Source: Micromonospora parathelypteridis (GTDB lineage: Bacteria; Actinomycetota; Actinomycetes; Mycobacteriales; Micromonosporaceae). Taken from it: a DNA stretch of 64,000 nt. Shown piece by piece: positions 8,501 to 17,921 of the stretch. The notes beneath the pieces are model-generated. The model was not told where the DNA came from and ran no database searches. It saw nothing but the letters and a program-made list of their open reading frames with translations. The DNA lies in assembly GCF_014201145.1 (NCBI RefSeq), contig NZ_JACHDP010000001.1:6076001-6140000 (forward strand), read 5' to 3'. Made by a program: the position numbers and the translations under genes. Every line of letters starts with the position of its first letter. Position 1 is the stretch's first letter.

Positions 8501-9469
8501 ATGAGCAACACACCGGCCCGCCTGTTGCGACTGCTCTCCCTCCTGCAGACGCCTCGCGAGTGGCCCGGCAGCGAACTCGCCGAGCGTCTTGGGGTGACCC
8601 CGCGGACCGTGCGCCGCGACGTCGACCGGCTGCGTGAACTCGGCTACCCGGTCCACGCCAGCCTGGGCGCGCAGGGCGGCTACCGGCTCGTCGCCGGTAA
8701 GGCGATGCCGCCGCTTCTGCTCGACGACGAGGAGGCGGTGGCAATCGCGGTCGGCCTGCAAAGCGCGGCCCGGCAACCGGTCGCCGGCATCGCCGAGGCC
8801 TCGCTGCGGGCCCTCGCCAAGCTGCAGCAGGTGCTGCCGCCGCGGCTGGGCCGCCACGTCGGCACCCTCGGCGCGGCCACCGTGTCATCGCCCGCGCCGG
8901 CGGTGTCGCTGGTCGACCCGATGCAGCTCGTCGTCCTCGCGGCAGCGGCCTCGGCACACGAGCGGGTCCGCTTCGACTACCGCGACGGCGACGGCGCCGT
9001 CAGCCAGCGGCTCGTCGAACCGCACCGGCTCGTCGTGGTGGGCCGTCGCTGGTACGTCGTCGCCTACGACAACGAGCGCACGGACTGGCGCATGTTCCGT
9101 GTCGAACGGATCGAGAACGCCAGGACAATCGGGGTACGGGTGCCGCCCCGCGAGCTGCCGGCGGACGACGCCTCCGCGTTCGTGACCAACCAGCTCTACA
9201 GCCTGGCGCCGGTCTTCCGAGCGGTGGCGACGCTGGCGTTGCCGGCTGAGCAGGCGGCTGTCCGGTTGGGCGATCATGCGGGGGAGTTGGAGCCGCTCGA
9301 CGACACGTCGTGCCGGTGGCGCAGCCCGGAAGACACCATCGACTGGCTCGCCTTCCGGCTCGCGCTGCTCGGGTGCGACTTCACCGTGCACGAGCCACCG
9401 GAGCTGGTCGAGCACCTGCGTCGGCTCGGCCGCCGCATCACCCGCGCCGTGGCTCCCGGAACCTCGTAG
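8501..9469 (+). CDS. HTH/WYL transcriptional regulator
   Basis: A 322-residue YafY-like regulator. Residues 1-60 form a DeoR-type winged helix (LAERLGVTPRTVRRDVDRLR is the recognition helix region); the middle carries the WYL ligand domain, seen in RLVVVGRRWYVVAYDNERTDWRMFRVERI around 175-205; the C-terminus is the WCX extension. WYL domains sense ligands, often nucleic-acid or small molecules. I chose the ATG at 8501, preceded by GGGAG, over the one at 8480. It is divergent from the PhnB-like gene and is its likely regulator. The same pairing occurs widely in actinomycetes and is not linked to the sugar genes downstream. Confidence 0.9.
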   Translation: MSNTPARLLRLLSLLQTPREWPGSELAERLGVTPRTVRRDVDRLRELGYPVHASLGAQGGYRLVAGKAMPPLLLDDEEAVAIAVGLQSAARQPVAGIAEASLRALAKLQQVLPPRLGRHVGTLGAATVSSPAPAVSLVDPMQLVVLAAAASAHERVRFDYRDGDGAVSQRLVEPHRLVVVGRRWYVVAYDNERTDWRMFRVERIENARTIGVRVPPRELPADDASAFVTNQLYSLAPVFRAVATLALPAEQAAVRLGDHAGELEPLDDTSCRWRSPEDTIDWLAFRLALLGCDFTVHEPPELVEHLRRLGRRITRAVAPGTS

Positions 9470-9604
9470 GTGGCCGCACCCCCTGACCCGGACTGATCGG
9501 TTAACGATTTCTCGCTCCGGCCGGGCCGGCGTGCGGGCGTCTGTCGGCGAAGGTTCGGCCCGGGCGTCGGTGACCGAGAGAAAACGTGATCCTCGGCCTT
9601 GATT

Positions 9605-9621
9605 CGGAAATCGATTGCTGG
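9605..9621. promoter_or_regulatory. Probable LacI operator upstream of the FGGY kinase
   Basis: CGGAAATCGATTGCTGG contains the perfect palindrome AATCGATT (9609-9616) flanked by G/C pairs. Nearly the same string, GGGAAATCGATTCCTTGG, occurs in front of the GH172 gene at 14525-14542. The two share GGAAATCGATT and a CTxGG or CCTTGG right arm, and each lies close to an operon start, with a lacI gene between the two operons. It sits 14 bases before the kinase ATG, so bound repressor would block initiation or early elongation. Confidence 0.65.
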
Positions 9622-9634
9622 AACAGTGGCGCCC

Positions 9635-11173
9635 ATGAAGGTCTCGGCTGTCCTCGGCGTGGACATCGGCACATCGAGCAGCAAGGGCGTGCTCGTCGAC
9701 GTCGACGGCCGCGTGCTGCGGTCGTCCACCCGGGCGCACGAGGTGAGCCGGCCACGGCCTGGCTGGGTCGAGATGGACGCGGACGTCTGGTGGCAGGAGT
9801 TCGTCTCGCTCACCCGCGACCTGCTGGCACCCGGCGACGTCGAGGTCGTCGCGGTCGGGGTGAGCGGCATGGGCCCGTGCGTCCTGCTCACCGACGCCGC
9901 GAACGTCCCGCTCCGCCCGGCCATCCTCTACGGCGTCGACACCCGCTCAACCGATCAGATCGCCCAGCTCAACGAGCGGTTCGGCGCGGACGAGATCCTG
10001 CGTCGGTGCGGCTCGGCCCTGTCCAGTCAGGCGGCGGGCGCGAAGGTGGCCTGGGTCGCCGAGAACGAGCCGGACCTCTACCAGCGCGCCCGCAGGCTCT
10101 TCATGCCCAGTTCGTGGCTCGCGGTCAAACTCACCGACGAGTACGTGCTCGACCACCACTCGGCGAGCCAGTGCACGCCGCTGTACGACACCGACGACCA
10201 TGACTGGTACCACCCGTGGGCCGCCGAGATCGCCCCCGGGGTGGTCCTGCCTCCGCTGCGCTGGCCCGGCGACGTCGCCGGCCGGGTGACGGCGGAGGCG
10301 GCGGCGGTGACCGGACTGCCGGCGGGTGTCCCCGTGATCACCGGGACCATCGACGCCTGGTCGGAGGCGATCAGCGTCGGCGCTCAGGGCGTCGGCGACC
10401 TCATGTTGATGTACGGCACGACGATGTTCCTGGTTCACACGGTCGCGGCCCGGGTCACCGACCCGTCGCTGTGGGGGACCGTTGGCGCCCTGCCCGGGAC
10501 TCGCAATCTCGCAGGTGGCCTGGCGACCTCCGGAGCGATCACCGCGTGGCTGCGCGAGCTGTTCGGCTCGCCGGACTATCCCGACCTGCTCCGCCTCGCC
10601 GAGGCCTCGGGTCCGGGGGCCCGAGGGCTGCTCATGCTGCCGTACTTCGCCGGCGAACGTACGCCGATCCTGGATCCGCAGGCCCGCGGCATCCTCGCCG
10701 GCCTGACCGTCTCGCACGACCGCGGTGACCTCTACCGCGCCGCGCTCGAGGCGACCGGCCTCGGCGTACGCCACAACATCGAGACCATCGAGGCGAGCGG
10801 CGGTGACATCCGGCGCGTCGTCGCGGTCGGCGGGGGCACCCAGGGCGGGCTCTGGACCCAGATCGTCTCCGACGTCACCGGGCGCGCCCAGGTGATCCCC
10901 GCGCAGACCATCGGCGCCAGCTACGGCGCGGCGTTCCTGGCCGCGCAGACCGGGTGGACCGTCTCGATCGAGGCGTGGAACCCCGTCACCGAGGTCTGCG
11001 AGCCACGGGCCGAGTTCGCCGCCGACTACGACGAGCTCTACGGGCTGTATCGCGAGCTGTACACGAGTTCCAAGCGGGTCGCGCACGCGCTCGCCGCACG
11101 TCAGGTCCGTTTCCTGGGCGCTGCTCGGACGGACGCCAGTAAAGAGCAACGCAACGAAGGAGTCGCCTCATGA
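9635..11173 (+). CDS. FGGY-family carbohydrate kinase
   Basis: A 512-residue sugar kinase of the xylulokinase/ribulokinase type. The N-terminal phosphate-binding motif is GVDIGTSSSKG at about residues 8-18, the catalytic Asp lies in ITGTIDAWSEA near 240, and the C-terminal ATP-binding signature is VVAVGGGTQGGLWTQI near 400. The kinase phosphorylates a ketopentose or related ketose. It overlaps the FucI-like isomerase by four bases, so the pair should convert an aldose to a ketose and then to a ketose phosphate. If the isomerase acts on D-arabinose, D-ribulose is the expected substrate (inference). The ATG at 9635 is preferred over an upstream TTG. A LacI-type operator lies just upstream. Confidence 0.85.
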   Translation: MKVSAVLGVDIGTSSSKGVLVDVDGRVLRSSTRAHEVSRPRPGWVEMDADVWWQEFVSLTRDLLAPGDVEVVAVGVSGMGPCVLLTDAANVPLRPAILYGVDTRSTDQIAQLNERFGADEILRRCGSALSSQAAGAKVAWVAENEPDLYQRARRLFMPSSWLAVKLTDEYVLDHHSASQCTPLYDTDDHDWYHPWAAEIAPGVVLPPLRWPGDVAGRVTAEAAAVTGLPAGVPVITGTIDAWSEAISVGAQGVGDLMLMYGTTMFLVHTVAARVTDPSLWGTVGALPGTRNLAGGLATSGAITAWLRELFGSPDYPDLLRLAEASGPGARGLLMLPYFAGERTPILDPQARGILAGLTVSHDRGDLYRAALEATGLGVRHNIETIEASGGDIRRVVAVGGGTQGGLWTQIVSDVTGRAQVIPAQTIGASYGAAFLAAQTGWTVSIEAWNPVTEVCEPRAEFAADYDELYGLYRELYTSSKRVAHALAARQVRFLGAARTDASKEQRNEGVAS

Positions 11174-12804
11174 CCAGTTACACGCTGCCCGTGCTCGCCG
11201 ATCCGCCGGCGCTGGCACCCGGTACCGTCTACACGGTTGCCAGCGGCGATCTCCGGCTCAGCGCGAACGTCACGTGCTGGCCCACCCAACAGCAACTCGA
11301 AGCCGACCTCACCGCGGCGGTCAACGCGCTCGGCTGGAAGATCGAGCGCGGGCACGGCGTCGACCCGGCCAAGGGACACGGCTTCATCGACAGCCAGCGC
11401 GCGGGCATCGAGGTCTTCAAGCAGATCCCCGTCGACGCGCCACTGATCGTGGTCGAGGCCGTCTGGCAGTACAGCCACCACGTCCTGGCCGGGTTGCGCA
11501 GCCACCGGGGGCCGATCCTCATCGTGGCGAACTGGAGTGGCGAGTTCCCCGGCCTGGTCGGCCTGCTCAACCTCACCGCGAGCCTCACCAAGGCCGGCAT
11601 CCCGCACTCCGCGCTGTGGAGCCGGGACTTCACCGACGAGTGGGCGATCGGCGGGCTGCGGACCTGGCTCGAGACCGGCCAGCTGCGCCACGACACCAGC
11701 CACGTACGTGACCTGCCCGCCCTGCCCGACGACCCGGAGGTCGCGTTGGGTCGGGCGCTGGCCGGCCAGCTCGCCTCGGAGAAGGCCATCATCGGCGTCT
11801 TCGACGAGGGATGCATGGGGATGTACAACGCGATCTTCGACGACGAGTTGATCAATCCGCTGGGCATCTACAAGGAGCGGCTCTCGCAGAGCGCGTTGGT
11901 CGCCGAGATGGCGCACGTCTCCGACGAGGAGGCCCAGGCGGTCCGCCGGTGGTTGGACGACGCCGGGATGACCTTTCACGTGGGCACCGACGAGGCCAGC
12001 GAGCTGACCGAAGCGCAGTTGCTCAGCCAGTTCAAGATGTACGTCGCCGCCCTGCGCATCTCCGACGACTACGGCCTGGACGCCGTCGGCATCCAGTACC
12101 AGCAGGGCCTGAAGGACACCGTTCCGGCCAGCGACCTCGCCGAGGGTCTGCTGAACAACGTCCAGCGGCCGCCGGTGCTGAGCCGCGACGGGAGCCGCGA
12201 GCTGTACCCGGGGGCGCCGCTGCCGCACTTCAACGAGGTCGACGAGGGGGTGGCGGTCGACTCGCTCGTCACCAACCGGATCTGGACGGCGATGGGCCTC
12301 GACCCGGCGACGACGTTGCACGACATCCGGTGGGGCGAGCGGTACGGCGACGACTTCGTCTGGGTGTTCGAGATCTCCGGCTCGGTGCCGGCATCACACA
12401 ACGGTGGCTACGACAAGTCGTACAGCATGCGTCAGCCGCCGATGTTCTTCCCGCTGGGCGGCGGCACCCTGAGCGGGGTCTCGAAGCCAGGGGAGATCGT
12501 CTGGTCCCGGGTGTTCATCATGGACGGCGCGCTGCACGTGGACCTGGGCCGCGGCACCGTCGTCGAGCTGCCGGCCGAGGAGACCCAGCGCCGGTTGAAC
12601 GCCACCAACCCGCAGTGGCCGATCATGCACGCCGTCCTGCACGGGGTCGGCCGGGACCAGTTGATGGCGCGGCACAAGGCCAACCACGCCAACGTCGTCT
12701 ACGCGCCCGATGCGGAGACCGCCGACAAGGCGCTGCGGGTCAAGGCGGCACTGTTCGCCGAACTCGGCGTCCAGGTGCACCTGTGCGGTGAGGTCAACCT
12801 CTGA
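11170..12804 (+). CDS. L-fucose/D-arabinose isomerase family protein
   Basis: A 544-residue protein of the FucI/AraA isomerase fold, an Mn-dependent aldose-ketose isomerase. The central DEGCMGMYNAIFDD segment near residue 214 and the EVDEGVAVDSLVTNR segment near 355 carry acidic residues in the region expected for metal ligands. Enzymes of this family convert L-fucose to L-fuculose and, equally well in many cases, D-arabinose to D-ribulose. It is coupled to the FGGY kinase by an ATGA overlap and followed by a strong terminator, so the two form a two-gene operon under the operator at 9605. Other aldose substrates are possible because actinomycete members are poorly characterised. Confidence 0.8.
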   Translation: MTSYTLPVLADPPALAPGTVYTVASGDLRLSANVTCWPTQQQLEADLTAAVNALGWKIERGHGVDPAKGHGFIDSQRAGIEVFKQIPVDAPLIVVEAVWQYSHHVLAGLRSHRGPILIVANWSGEFPGLVGLLNLTASLTKAGIPHSALWSRDFTDEWAIGGLRTWLETGQLRHDTSHVRDLPALPDDPEVALGRALAGQLASEKAIIGVFDEGCMGMYNAIFDDELINPLGIYKERLSQSALVAEMAHVSDEEAQAVRRWLDDAGMTFHVGTDEASELTEAQLLSQFKMYVAALRISDDYGLDAVGIQYQQGLKDTVPASDLAEGLLNNVQRPPVLSRDGSRELYPGAPLPHFNEVDEGVAVDSLVTNRIWTAMGLDPATTLHDIRWGERYGDDFVWVFEISGSVPASHNGGYDKSYSMRQPPMFFPLGGGTLSGVSKPGEIVWSRVFIMDGALHVDLGRGTVVELPAEETQRRLNATNPQWPIMHAVLHGVGRDQLMARHKANHANVVYAPDAETADKALRVKAALFAELGVQVHLCGEVNL

Positions 12805-12893
12805 CGGCTCAGGCTGGTCGATCCCGCACGGGTGCGGGTGATCCACCCGAGTAACGGCGAGATCGCGGCGCTGCGGATCGGAGCGGGTGGAAC

Positions 12894-12936
12894 GGACGGG
12901 GAGCCTGACGGTGTACCGGGGGCAGGCTCCCCGTCC
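12894..12936. terminator. Bidirectional hairpin terminator
   Basis: GGACGGGGAGCCTG (12894-12907) and CAGGCTCCCCGTCC (12923-12936) form a perfect 14-base-pair stem with a 15-base loop. It lies between the isomerase gene and the convergent lacI gene and can serve both. Confidence 0.8.
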
Positions 12937-13001
12937 TCCACCGTCGGCTGCCCGGCCACCGGCTCCGACAACAGCGGCAGTGGGCTCGCCGACCACGAGG
13001 T

Positions 13002-14000
13002 TCAGCTTGGGCGGCTGGAGCTCTCGCGTACCTGCAGGCCGGTGCTGAGGGTGACGGTCGACGGCGGTCGCGCCGGGTTGGCGATCCGTTCGGTGAGCAG
13101 GACCGCGGCCGCCCGCCCCAGGTCGTACGTCGGCTGGGAGACGGTGCTCAGCGATGGCCTGACGAGGTGGGCCCAGGGTATGTCGTCGAACCCGATCACT
13201 CCGAACTCGGCCGGCACCTTGAGCCCGCGGTCGACGAGACACTCGAGGGCGCCGACGGTCATCAGGTTGTTCGTCGCGAAGACGCTGTCGGGCGGGTTGT
13301 CACTGTCGAGCAGCGAGGCCATGGCCCGGTAGCCACCCTCCTCGCGGAAGTCCGCGTACCGCACAAGGTTGTCGGTCGCCTCCCGAGAGTGCGACCGCAA
13401 CGCGCGCTGGTAGCCGCGGAGCCGCTGGGCGGCGGTGGAGATCCGGCGCGGGCCGGTGATGCAGGCGACCCGCGCGTAGCCGTTGTTGAGCAGGTGGGTG
13501 GTCGCCAGCTCGGCCCCCTGCACGTTGTCGACGAGCACGGTGTCGATGTTGACGCCGCGCAGTTGGCGGTCGATCGCCACGACTGGGATGCGTGCCTCGA
13601 CGAGCCGGTTGATGACGGTCGGTCGGCCCGACGTGGAGATGATGACACCCGCCATCCGCTCGGCCAGGGCTGCGGCGATGTACCGGGACTCCTTTTCCGG
13701 ATCCTCGTCGCTGTTGCACAGGACCACCGAGTAGCCGGCGCCTTGCGCGACGTCCTCCACTCCTCGAACCATCGAGGTGAAGAAGGGGTTTCCGATGTCG
13801 GAGATGATGACCGCCCAGAGGCTGGTCTGGCTCAGGCGCAGGTTGCGGGCGACGGCGTTGGGGCGGTAATCGAGTTCCCGCATCGCCTGCTGCACCCGCG
13901 CGGCCATGACTGGATCGACCGTGGTTCGTCCGTTCAGCACCCGCGACACTGTCGCGGGTGAAACCTGAGCCTGCCGCGCCACGTCATAGATCGTCGCCAT
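13002..14000 (-). CDS. LacI family transcriptional regulator
   Basis: A 332-residue repressor. Residues 1-55 are the LacI helix-turn-helix and hinge: TIYDVARQAQVSPATVSRVL, then YRPNAVARNL. The rest is a periplasmic-binding-protein-like sensor domain (ISDIGNPFFTSMVRGVEDVA; GVIGFDDIPWAHLVRPSLST near the C-terminus). LacI proteins of this type bind short palindromes with a central CG, which fits the two AATCGATT-centred sites at 9605 and 14525 on either side of the gene. It therefore probably represses both the kinase/isomerase operon and the GH172-transporter-GH43 operon and is released by a sugar ligand. It has its own leftward transcript, convergent with the isomerase. Confidence 0.9.
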   Translation of the reverse strand: MATIYDVARQAQVSPATVSRVLNGRTTVDPVMAARVQQAMRELDYRPNAVARNLRLSQTSLWAVIISDIGNPFFTSMVRGVEDVAQGAGYSVVLCNSDEDPEKESRYIAAALAERMAGVIISTSGRPTVINRLVEARIPVVAIDRQLRGVNIDTVLVDNVQGAELATTHLLNNGYARVACITGPRRISTAAQRLRGYQRALRSHSREATDNLVRYADFREEGGYRAMASLLDSDNPPDSVFATNNLMTVGALECLVDRGLKVPAEFGVIGFDDIPWAHLVRPSLSTVSQPTYDLGRAAAVLLTERIANPARPPSTVTLSTGLQVRESSSRPS

Positions 14001-14480
14001 TCGCCTCCATTCGCTCGACGCTTCTGGTGCTGTGCTTCGGCGCGGCTGTCCAGCGCGCTCTGGTGCCGGAAACCGGCATCCTACGGGTGAGTAGTGACGG
14101 AATCGTGACCGGTGTTTCCCGCCGGTGTCCGGCGCGGACGCGGTCGCCGACCGGGCCTGTCGCGCTCAACCGTTGACGCAGAACCGCCGGGCATCACCCC
14201 GACAGACCACCGCCGCGGCGTTCAATGTCACGAGAGTACGCCCGTCCCGGTACGTCCAGTCACGGATCGGGAGCCGGGGATGACCATCGCCGAGCAGTCT
14301 TGCCCGCGCCGGAAGATCCGGTCAGGACGACGAGTAAGGGCACGGCGGGGCCTCCCAGCCGCCGCAGCGGCCGCGGCGTGCTTACAAGAGCGGAGAAATC
14401 GGTTGCTCGGCTCTGATCGAGGACCATAAAAGCGCGCCGGTTCGCTGTCAACTGCGCCACGGGTTGGTGGCGATCAAGGA
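14001..14480. other. Non-coding stretch between lacI and the GH172 operon
   Basis: The gap between the lacI start and the GH172 gene is 584 bases; this is the part upstream of the predicted rightward promoter. It should contain the leftward lacI promoter. Short open frames exist here but lack ribosome sites and family resemblance. A moderately AT-richer patch occurs near 14420-14440 (GGACCATAAAAGC). I see no RNA gene or repeat. Confidence 0.4.
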
Positions 14481-14510
14481 TTGACCGCCGCGCGGCGGCG
14501 TGCCTACCCT
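14481..14510 (+). promoter_or_regulatory. Predicted housekeeping promoter of the GH172 operon
   Basis: TTGACC (14481-14486) and TACCCT (14505-14510) are spaced by 18 bases and match the -35 TTGACA and -10 TAnnnT patterns of the vegetative sigma factor. The start point would fall near 14517, which places the LacI-like palindrome at about +9 to +26, an ideal repression site. Confidence 0.6.
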
Positions 14511-14524
14511 GTCGCTGACGCAGC

Positions 14525-14542
14525 GGGAAATCGATTCCTTGG
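14525..14542. promoter_or_regulatory. Probable LacI operator upstream of the GH172 gene
   Basis: GGGAAATCGATTCCTTGG, with the perfect core AATCGATT at 14529-14536. It matches the site before the kinase gene (GGAAATCGATT shared exactly) and lies just downstream of the predicted promoter, 43 bases before the GH172 start codon. Confidence 0.7.
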
Positions 14543-14584
14543 CTGTATCGCACCCCGCCCCACCCACCGACGTGGAAGGCGCTC

Positions 14585-17500
14585 ATGACATCCACCACCC
14601 ACGCACGACGTACCTCCGCTCGCCGGCTGCTACGCACCGCGTTCACCGCGGCGCTGCTCGCCGGAACCGCCCTGGTCGGCCCAGCCGGGCCGGCCTCGGC
14701 AGCGGCGCCCACCCCCTCCGACAACGGCCCCACCGGATGGGACGTCTACCGCAAGCTCGACCGGCTCGCGGAACTTCCCGACGGACCACGGGCCTACCAG
14801 TTCTCCAGCTTCGACCGCGCTGGCGGCAACGACGACGGCTTCTCCGGCCAGTACTCGTGCCTGCGCACCGGCGCCGAAGGCTGCGTCCTCGCCGAAGCCG
14901 CCGGCGCCGGTGAGATCGACTCGATCTGGTTCACCCGCGACGAGGGCGACGTCTCCGCCACCGGCACCATCAAGGTCGTCCTCGACGGAAAGACCGTGCT
15001 CGACGCCAAGCTCCAGGACGTCGTGGACGGCAAGCTCGGCGCACCCTTCGTCTACCCGGTGGTCGCCAACGGGGCGCAGAGCTCCGGGGGCGTCTACATC
15101 AAGGCGCCCATGACCTACCGCAGCTCGATGCGGGTGACGACCGAGAAGAACCCGGTCTTCTACCACGTCGGCTACCGCAAGTTCACCACCGCCGACGGGG
15201 TGCGCACCTTCGACCCGTCGGACCGCGCGTTGGACGTCATCGAGCAGCTCAAGGCCGCCGGGACCCGCGACCCCAAGCGCCCGGAGCCCGGCGCGAAGAC
15301 TGCCGACCGGCACTTCAGCGTCCCGGCCAAGGGCGCGGTGACCCTCGCCAGCGGGGTCGGCCCCGGCGCGATCAGCGCGCTGCAACTGCGGATCCCGCAA
15401 CTCGTCGGTCCGCCGACGCCGGTCACCGATGACGGACGTGCCTACGGCGCCGGCGGCGGCAGCGAATTCCAGGTCGCCGTCGACCCGGCGAACGCCGGGG
15501 TACGGCTGACCCGCCGGCTGGACCCGCACATCGGGAACCAGCGGGCGCAGGTCATGGTGGACGGCGTACCGGTCGCCGAGTGGCCGGCCAACCAGCTGGT
15601 GCCCTTCGGCACCTGGCTGGACCAGACCGTCGATCTTCCGGCGAGCGCCACGGCCGGCAAGTCCACGATCACCATCCGGAACCAGTTCGCGTCCTCGGAC
15701 CTGGACATCAACGAGTTCACCTACTGGGTCGACAGCCTTGTCGGCGGCACCGCCAAGCGGACCGACACCCTCGACCTCGGCCCGTCCCACACCGACGCCG
15801 AGGCTGCCCACAACTACCGGATCACCACGCAGACCTGGCAGGGCAGCAACACCATGAGCTACCCGGCGGACGCCGACCGCAAGGCGGCCGTCGCGGCCTC
15901 CGACGCGGTGCTGCGGGACAGCCGGCTGCGCATCACCTTCGACGGTGAGACCACCGTGGACGCGCCACTCGGCGAGTTCTTCGGCACCGGCCTCGGGCTG
16001 CACCCGGTGCGGTCGCTGATGTTCGGCGTCGACCCCGCGACCGCGACGCTGTCGGCCTGGTGGCCGATGCCCTACCAGTCCCGGTACAAGATCGAGTTGC
16101 GCAACGGCTCGAACGTGCCGATCACGACGTCGACCGCGTCCGTGACCACCGCACGTTCCGCCCGCTGGGAGCAGGCACTGCGCTCCACCGGCACGGCGGG
16201 TTACTTCCGGGCCACCGCGACGAGCGCCGACACCACCCCCGGCGCCGACCACCCGTTCATCGACGTGGCCGGCCGTGGAAAGTTCGTTGGTGTCACGCAG
16301 ACCATGGAGGGGCACATCCCCGCGGGCAACCAACGCAACTACCTCGAGGGTGACGAGCGGGTCTATGTGGACGGCGCGCAGACCCCGAGCATCCACGGCA
16401 CCGGGACCGAGGACTTCTACGAGGCCGGCTGGTACTTCAACCACGGCACGTTCTCAGCGCCCACCAACGGCAACCCGGCCCACGAGGTCAGTGACTACGG
16501 CTGCCAGTACGACTGCACCGGCGCGTACCGACTGATGCTCGCCGAGGCGGTCTCATTCGCGACCGACCTGCGCTTCGGCATCGAGCACGGCCCGGGCGAC
16601 CAGGATCCGGCCCGGTACGGCTCGACCGCCTACTGGTACGGGCAGGACACCGTCGGACAGCGCTGGACCGACACGGTCGACGTCGGCGACGCCGGCAGCG
16701 AGTCGGCGCACGCGTACTCCTCCGGCGGCAAGCGCGAGGTGCTCACCGCGACCTTCGAAGGCGACGACGGCGCACCCCGGCCGGTCACCGACGACACCCG
16801 CGCCTCCGCCACGCCGATCCGGTTCCGGGTGGCCCTGGACCGACACAACACCGGCGCCGTGCTGCGCCGGGTGGGGGACCAGACCGCCGGCTACCAGTCG
16901 GTGGCCGTGCAGGTCGACGGGCGCGACGCCGGCACCTGGTCGCAGCCGCTGGCCAACGGTTCGCACCGCTGGCTGGAGGACGAGTTCCGGCTGCCGCCCG
17001 CGCTCACCCGCAACAAGTCGACGGTGACCGTCACGTTGAAACCGACCGCTGGCGCCCCGGCCTGGTCTGCAGCCCGGTACGCGGTGCTGAGCGAGGTCGC
17101 CCCCTTCGTCGACAAGACCAGGCCCACCCAGGTCACCGGGCTCACCGCCACCAGCGGCACCACCAACGCGGTGGCGCTGACCTGGCGGCCGGCCGCAGAC
17201 GACGTGTACGCGCCGAGCTACCAGGTGTTCGCCTCGCGCAAGGCCGGGTTCACGCCCGGACCGGACAACCGGGTGGGCGTCACCACCCGGCCGAGCTTCG
17301 AGCACAGCGGGCTGACCCTGCGTGAGACCTGGTACTACCGGGTGCGCGCGGTGGACGCGGCGGGCAACCTCGGCGCCTACTCGGCGCCGGCATCGGCCAC
17401 CACGGGCGACACGCTGCGACTCGAAGGCGAATCGCTGCTGCCCGCGGTCTCCACCGACGCACCGGCGGAGGTACAGGGCGACTGCTGCGGCATCCACTGG

Positions 17501-17839
17501 TCGCGGAGCGCGCAGCTGTGGTTCCGACCGGACGCGCCGAACCGGAGTGTGACGGTGGCGTTCGAGGTGCCTACGACCGGCACCTACCAGCTGCACCTGG
17601 TGCAGACGCTGGCGGGTGACTACGGCACCAACACGGTGGCGATCGACGGCAGCCAGATCGGCGAGGCGTTCGACGCGTACCACTCGCCGGGAGTGATCGT
17701 CAGCGACGCGCTGGACTACGGCCAGCGGGAGCTGTCGGCGGGCCGGCACACGCTCACCCTCACGGTGACCGGCAAGGCCGCCGCGTCGAGCGGGTACCTG
17801 GCCGGCCTCGACTACGTCGAGGCGCGCCTCACCTCGTGA
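14585..17839 (+). CDS. Secreted GH172 (DUF2961) enzyme with FN3 and CBM-like modules
   Basis: A 1084-residue exported protein. Residues 1 to about 38 are a signal peptide with a twin-Arg-rich start and the cut site PASAAA. The DUF2961/GH172 catalytic region covers roughly 40-700; the hallmark [15 protein letters not shown] lies near 612, with Glu as likely catalytic residue. A fibronectin-III module follows near 840-935 ([10 protein letters not shown] to [11 protein letters not shown]), then a C-terminal jelly-roll, carbohydrate-binding-like module near 940-1084 beginning [10 protein letters not shown]172 includes alpha-D-fructofuranosidases and exo-alpha-D-arabinofuranosidases, so a furanoside polymer is the likely substrate. 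It is first in the transporter operon and is preceded by a promoter and LacI-like operator. Confidence 0.85.
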   Translation: MTSTTHARRTSARRLLRTAFTAALLAGTALVGPAGPASAAAPTPSDNGPTGWDVYRKLDRLAELPDGPRAYQFSSFDRAGGNDDGFSGQYSCLRTGAEGCVLAEAAGAGEIDSIWFTRDEGDVSATGTIKVVLDGKTVLDAKLQDVVDGKLGAPFVYPVVANGAQSSGGVYIKAPMTYRSSMRVTTEKNPVFYHVGYRKFTTADGVRTFDPSDRALDVIEQLKAAGTRDPKRPEPGAKTADRHFSVPAKGAVTLASGVGPGAISALQLRIPQLVGPPTPVTDDGRAYGAGGGSEFQVAVDPANAGVRLTRRLDPHIGNQRAQVMVDGVPVAEWPANQLVPFGTWLDQTVDLPASATAGKSTITIRNQFASSDLDINEFTYWVDSLVGGTAKRTDTLDLGPSHTDAEAAHNYRITTQTWQGSNTMSYPADADRKAAVAASDAVLRDSRLRITFDGETTVDAPLGEFFGTGLGLHPVRSLMFGVDPATATLSAWWPMPYQSRYKIELRNGSNVPITTSTASVTTARSARWEQALRSTGTAGYFRATATSADTTPGADHPFIDVAGRGKFVGVTQTMEGHIPAGNQRNYLEGDERVYVDGAQTPSIHGTGTEDFYEAGWYFNHGTFSAPTNGNPAHEVSDYGCQYDCTGAYRLMLAEAVSFATDLRFGIEHGPGDQDPARYGSTAYWYGQDTVGQRWTDTVDVGDAGSESAHAYSSGGKREVLTATFEGDDGAPRPVTDDTRASATPIRFRVALDRHNTGAVLRRVGDQTAGYQSVAVQVDGRDAGTWSQPLANGSHRWLEDEFRLPPALTRNKSTVTVTLKPTAGAPAWSAARYAVLSEVAPFVDKTRPTQVTGLTATSGTTNAVALTWRPAADDVYAPSYQVFASRKAGFTPGPDNRVGVTTRPSFEHSGLTLRETWYYRVRAVDAAGNLGAYSAPASATTGDTLRLEGESLLPAVSTDAPAEVQGDCCGIHWSRSAQLWFRPDAPNRSVTVAFEVPTTGTYQLHLVQTLAGDYGTNTVAIDGSQIGEAFDAYHSPGVIVSDALDYGQRELSAGRHTLTLTVTGKAAASSGYLAGLDYVEARLTS

Positions 17840-17845
17840 CGGCCC

Positions 17846-17879
17846 GGGTCGGAGGCCTGCCCGCGCGGGCCTCCGACCC
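17846..17879 (+). terminator. Intra-operon stem-loop after the GH172 gene
   Basis: GGGTCGGAGGCC (17846-17857) pairs perfectly with GGCCTCCGACCC (17868-17879). It lies between the GH172 stop and the ABC ATPase start, only 42 bases before the next ATG. It may partly terminate transcription or stabilise the upstream mRNA, giving different levels of enzyme and transporter. Confidence 0.65.
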
Positions 17880-17921
17880 CGCCCTCACCCGCAGATCCCC
17901 AGACAAGCTACGAGGTGCCGT

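Noticed and set aside
9497..9511. GGTTAACGATTTC upstream of the kinase as a second operator copy
   Set aside because: Only partly similar to the good sites and its core is not palindromic; left as a weak possibility.
14630..17749. Two long minus-strand frames antisense to the GH172 gene
   Set aside because: They have no recognisable domains or ribosome sites and lie wholly opposite a gene with signal peptide and catalytic motifs.
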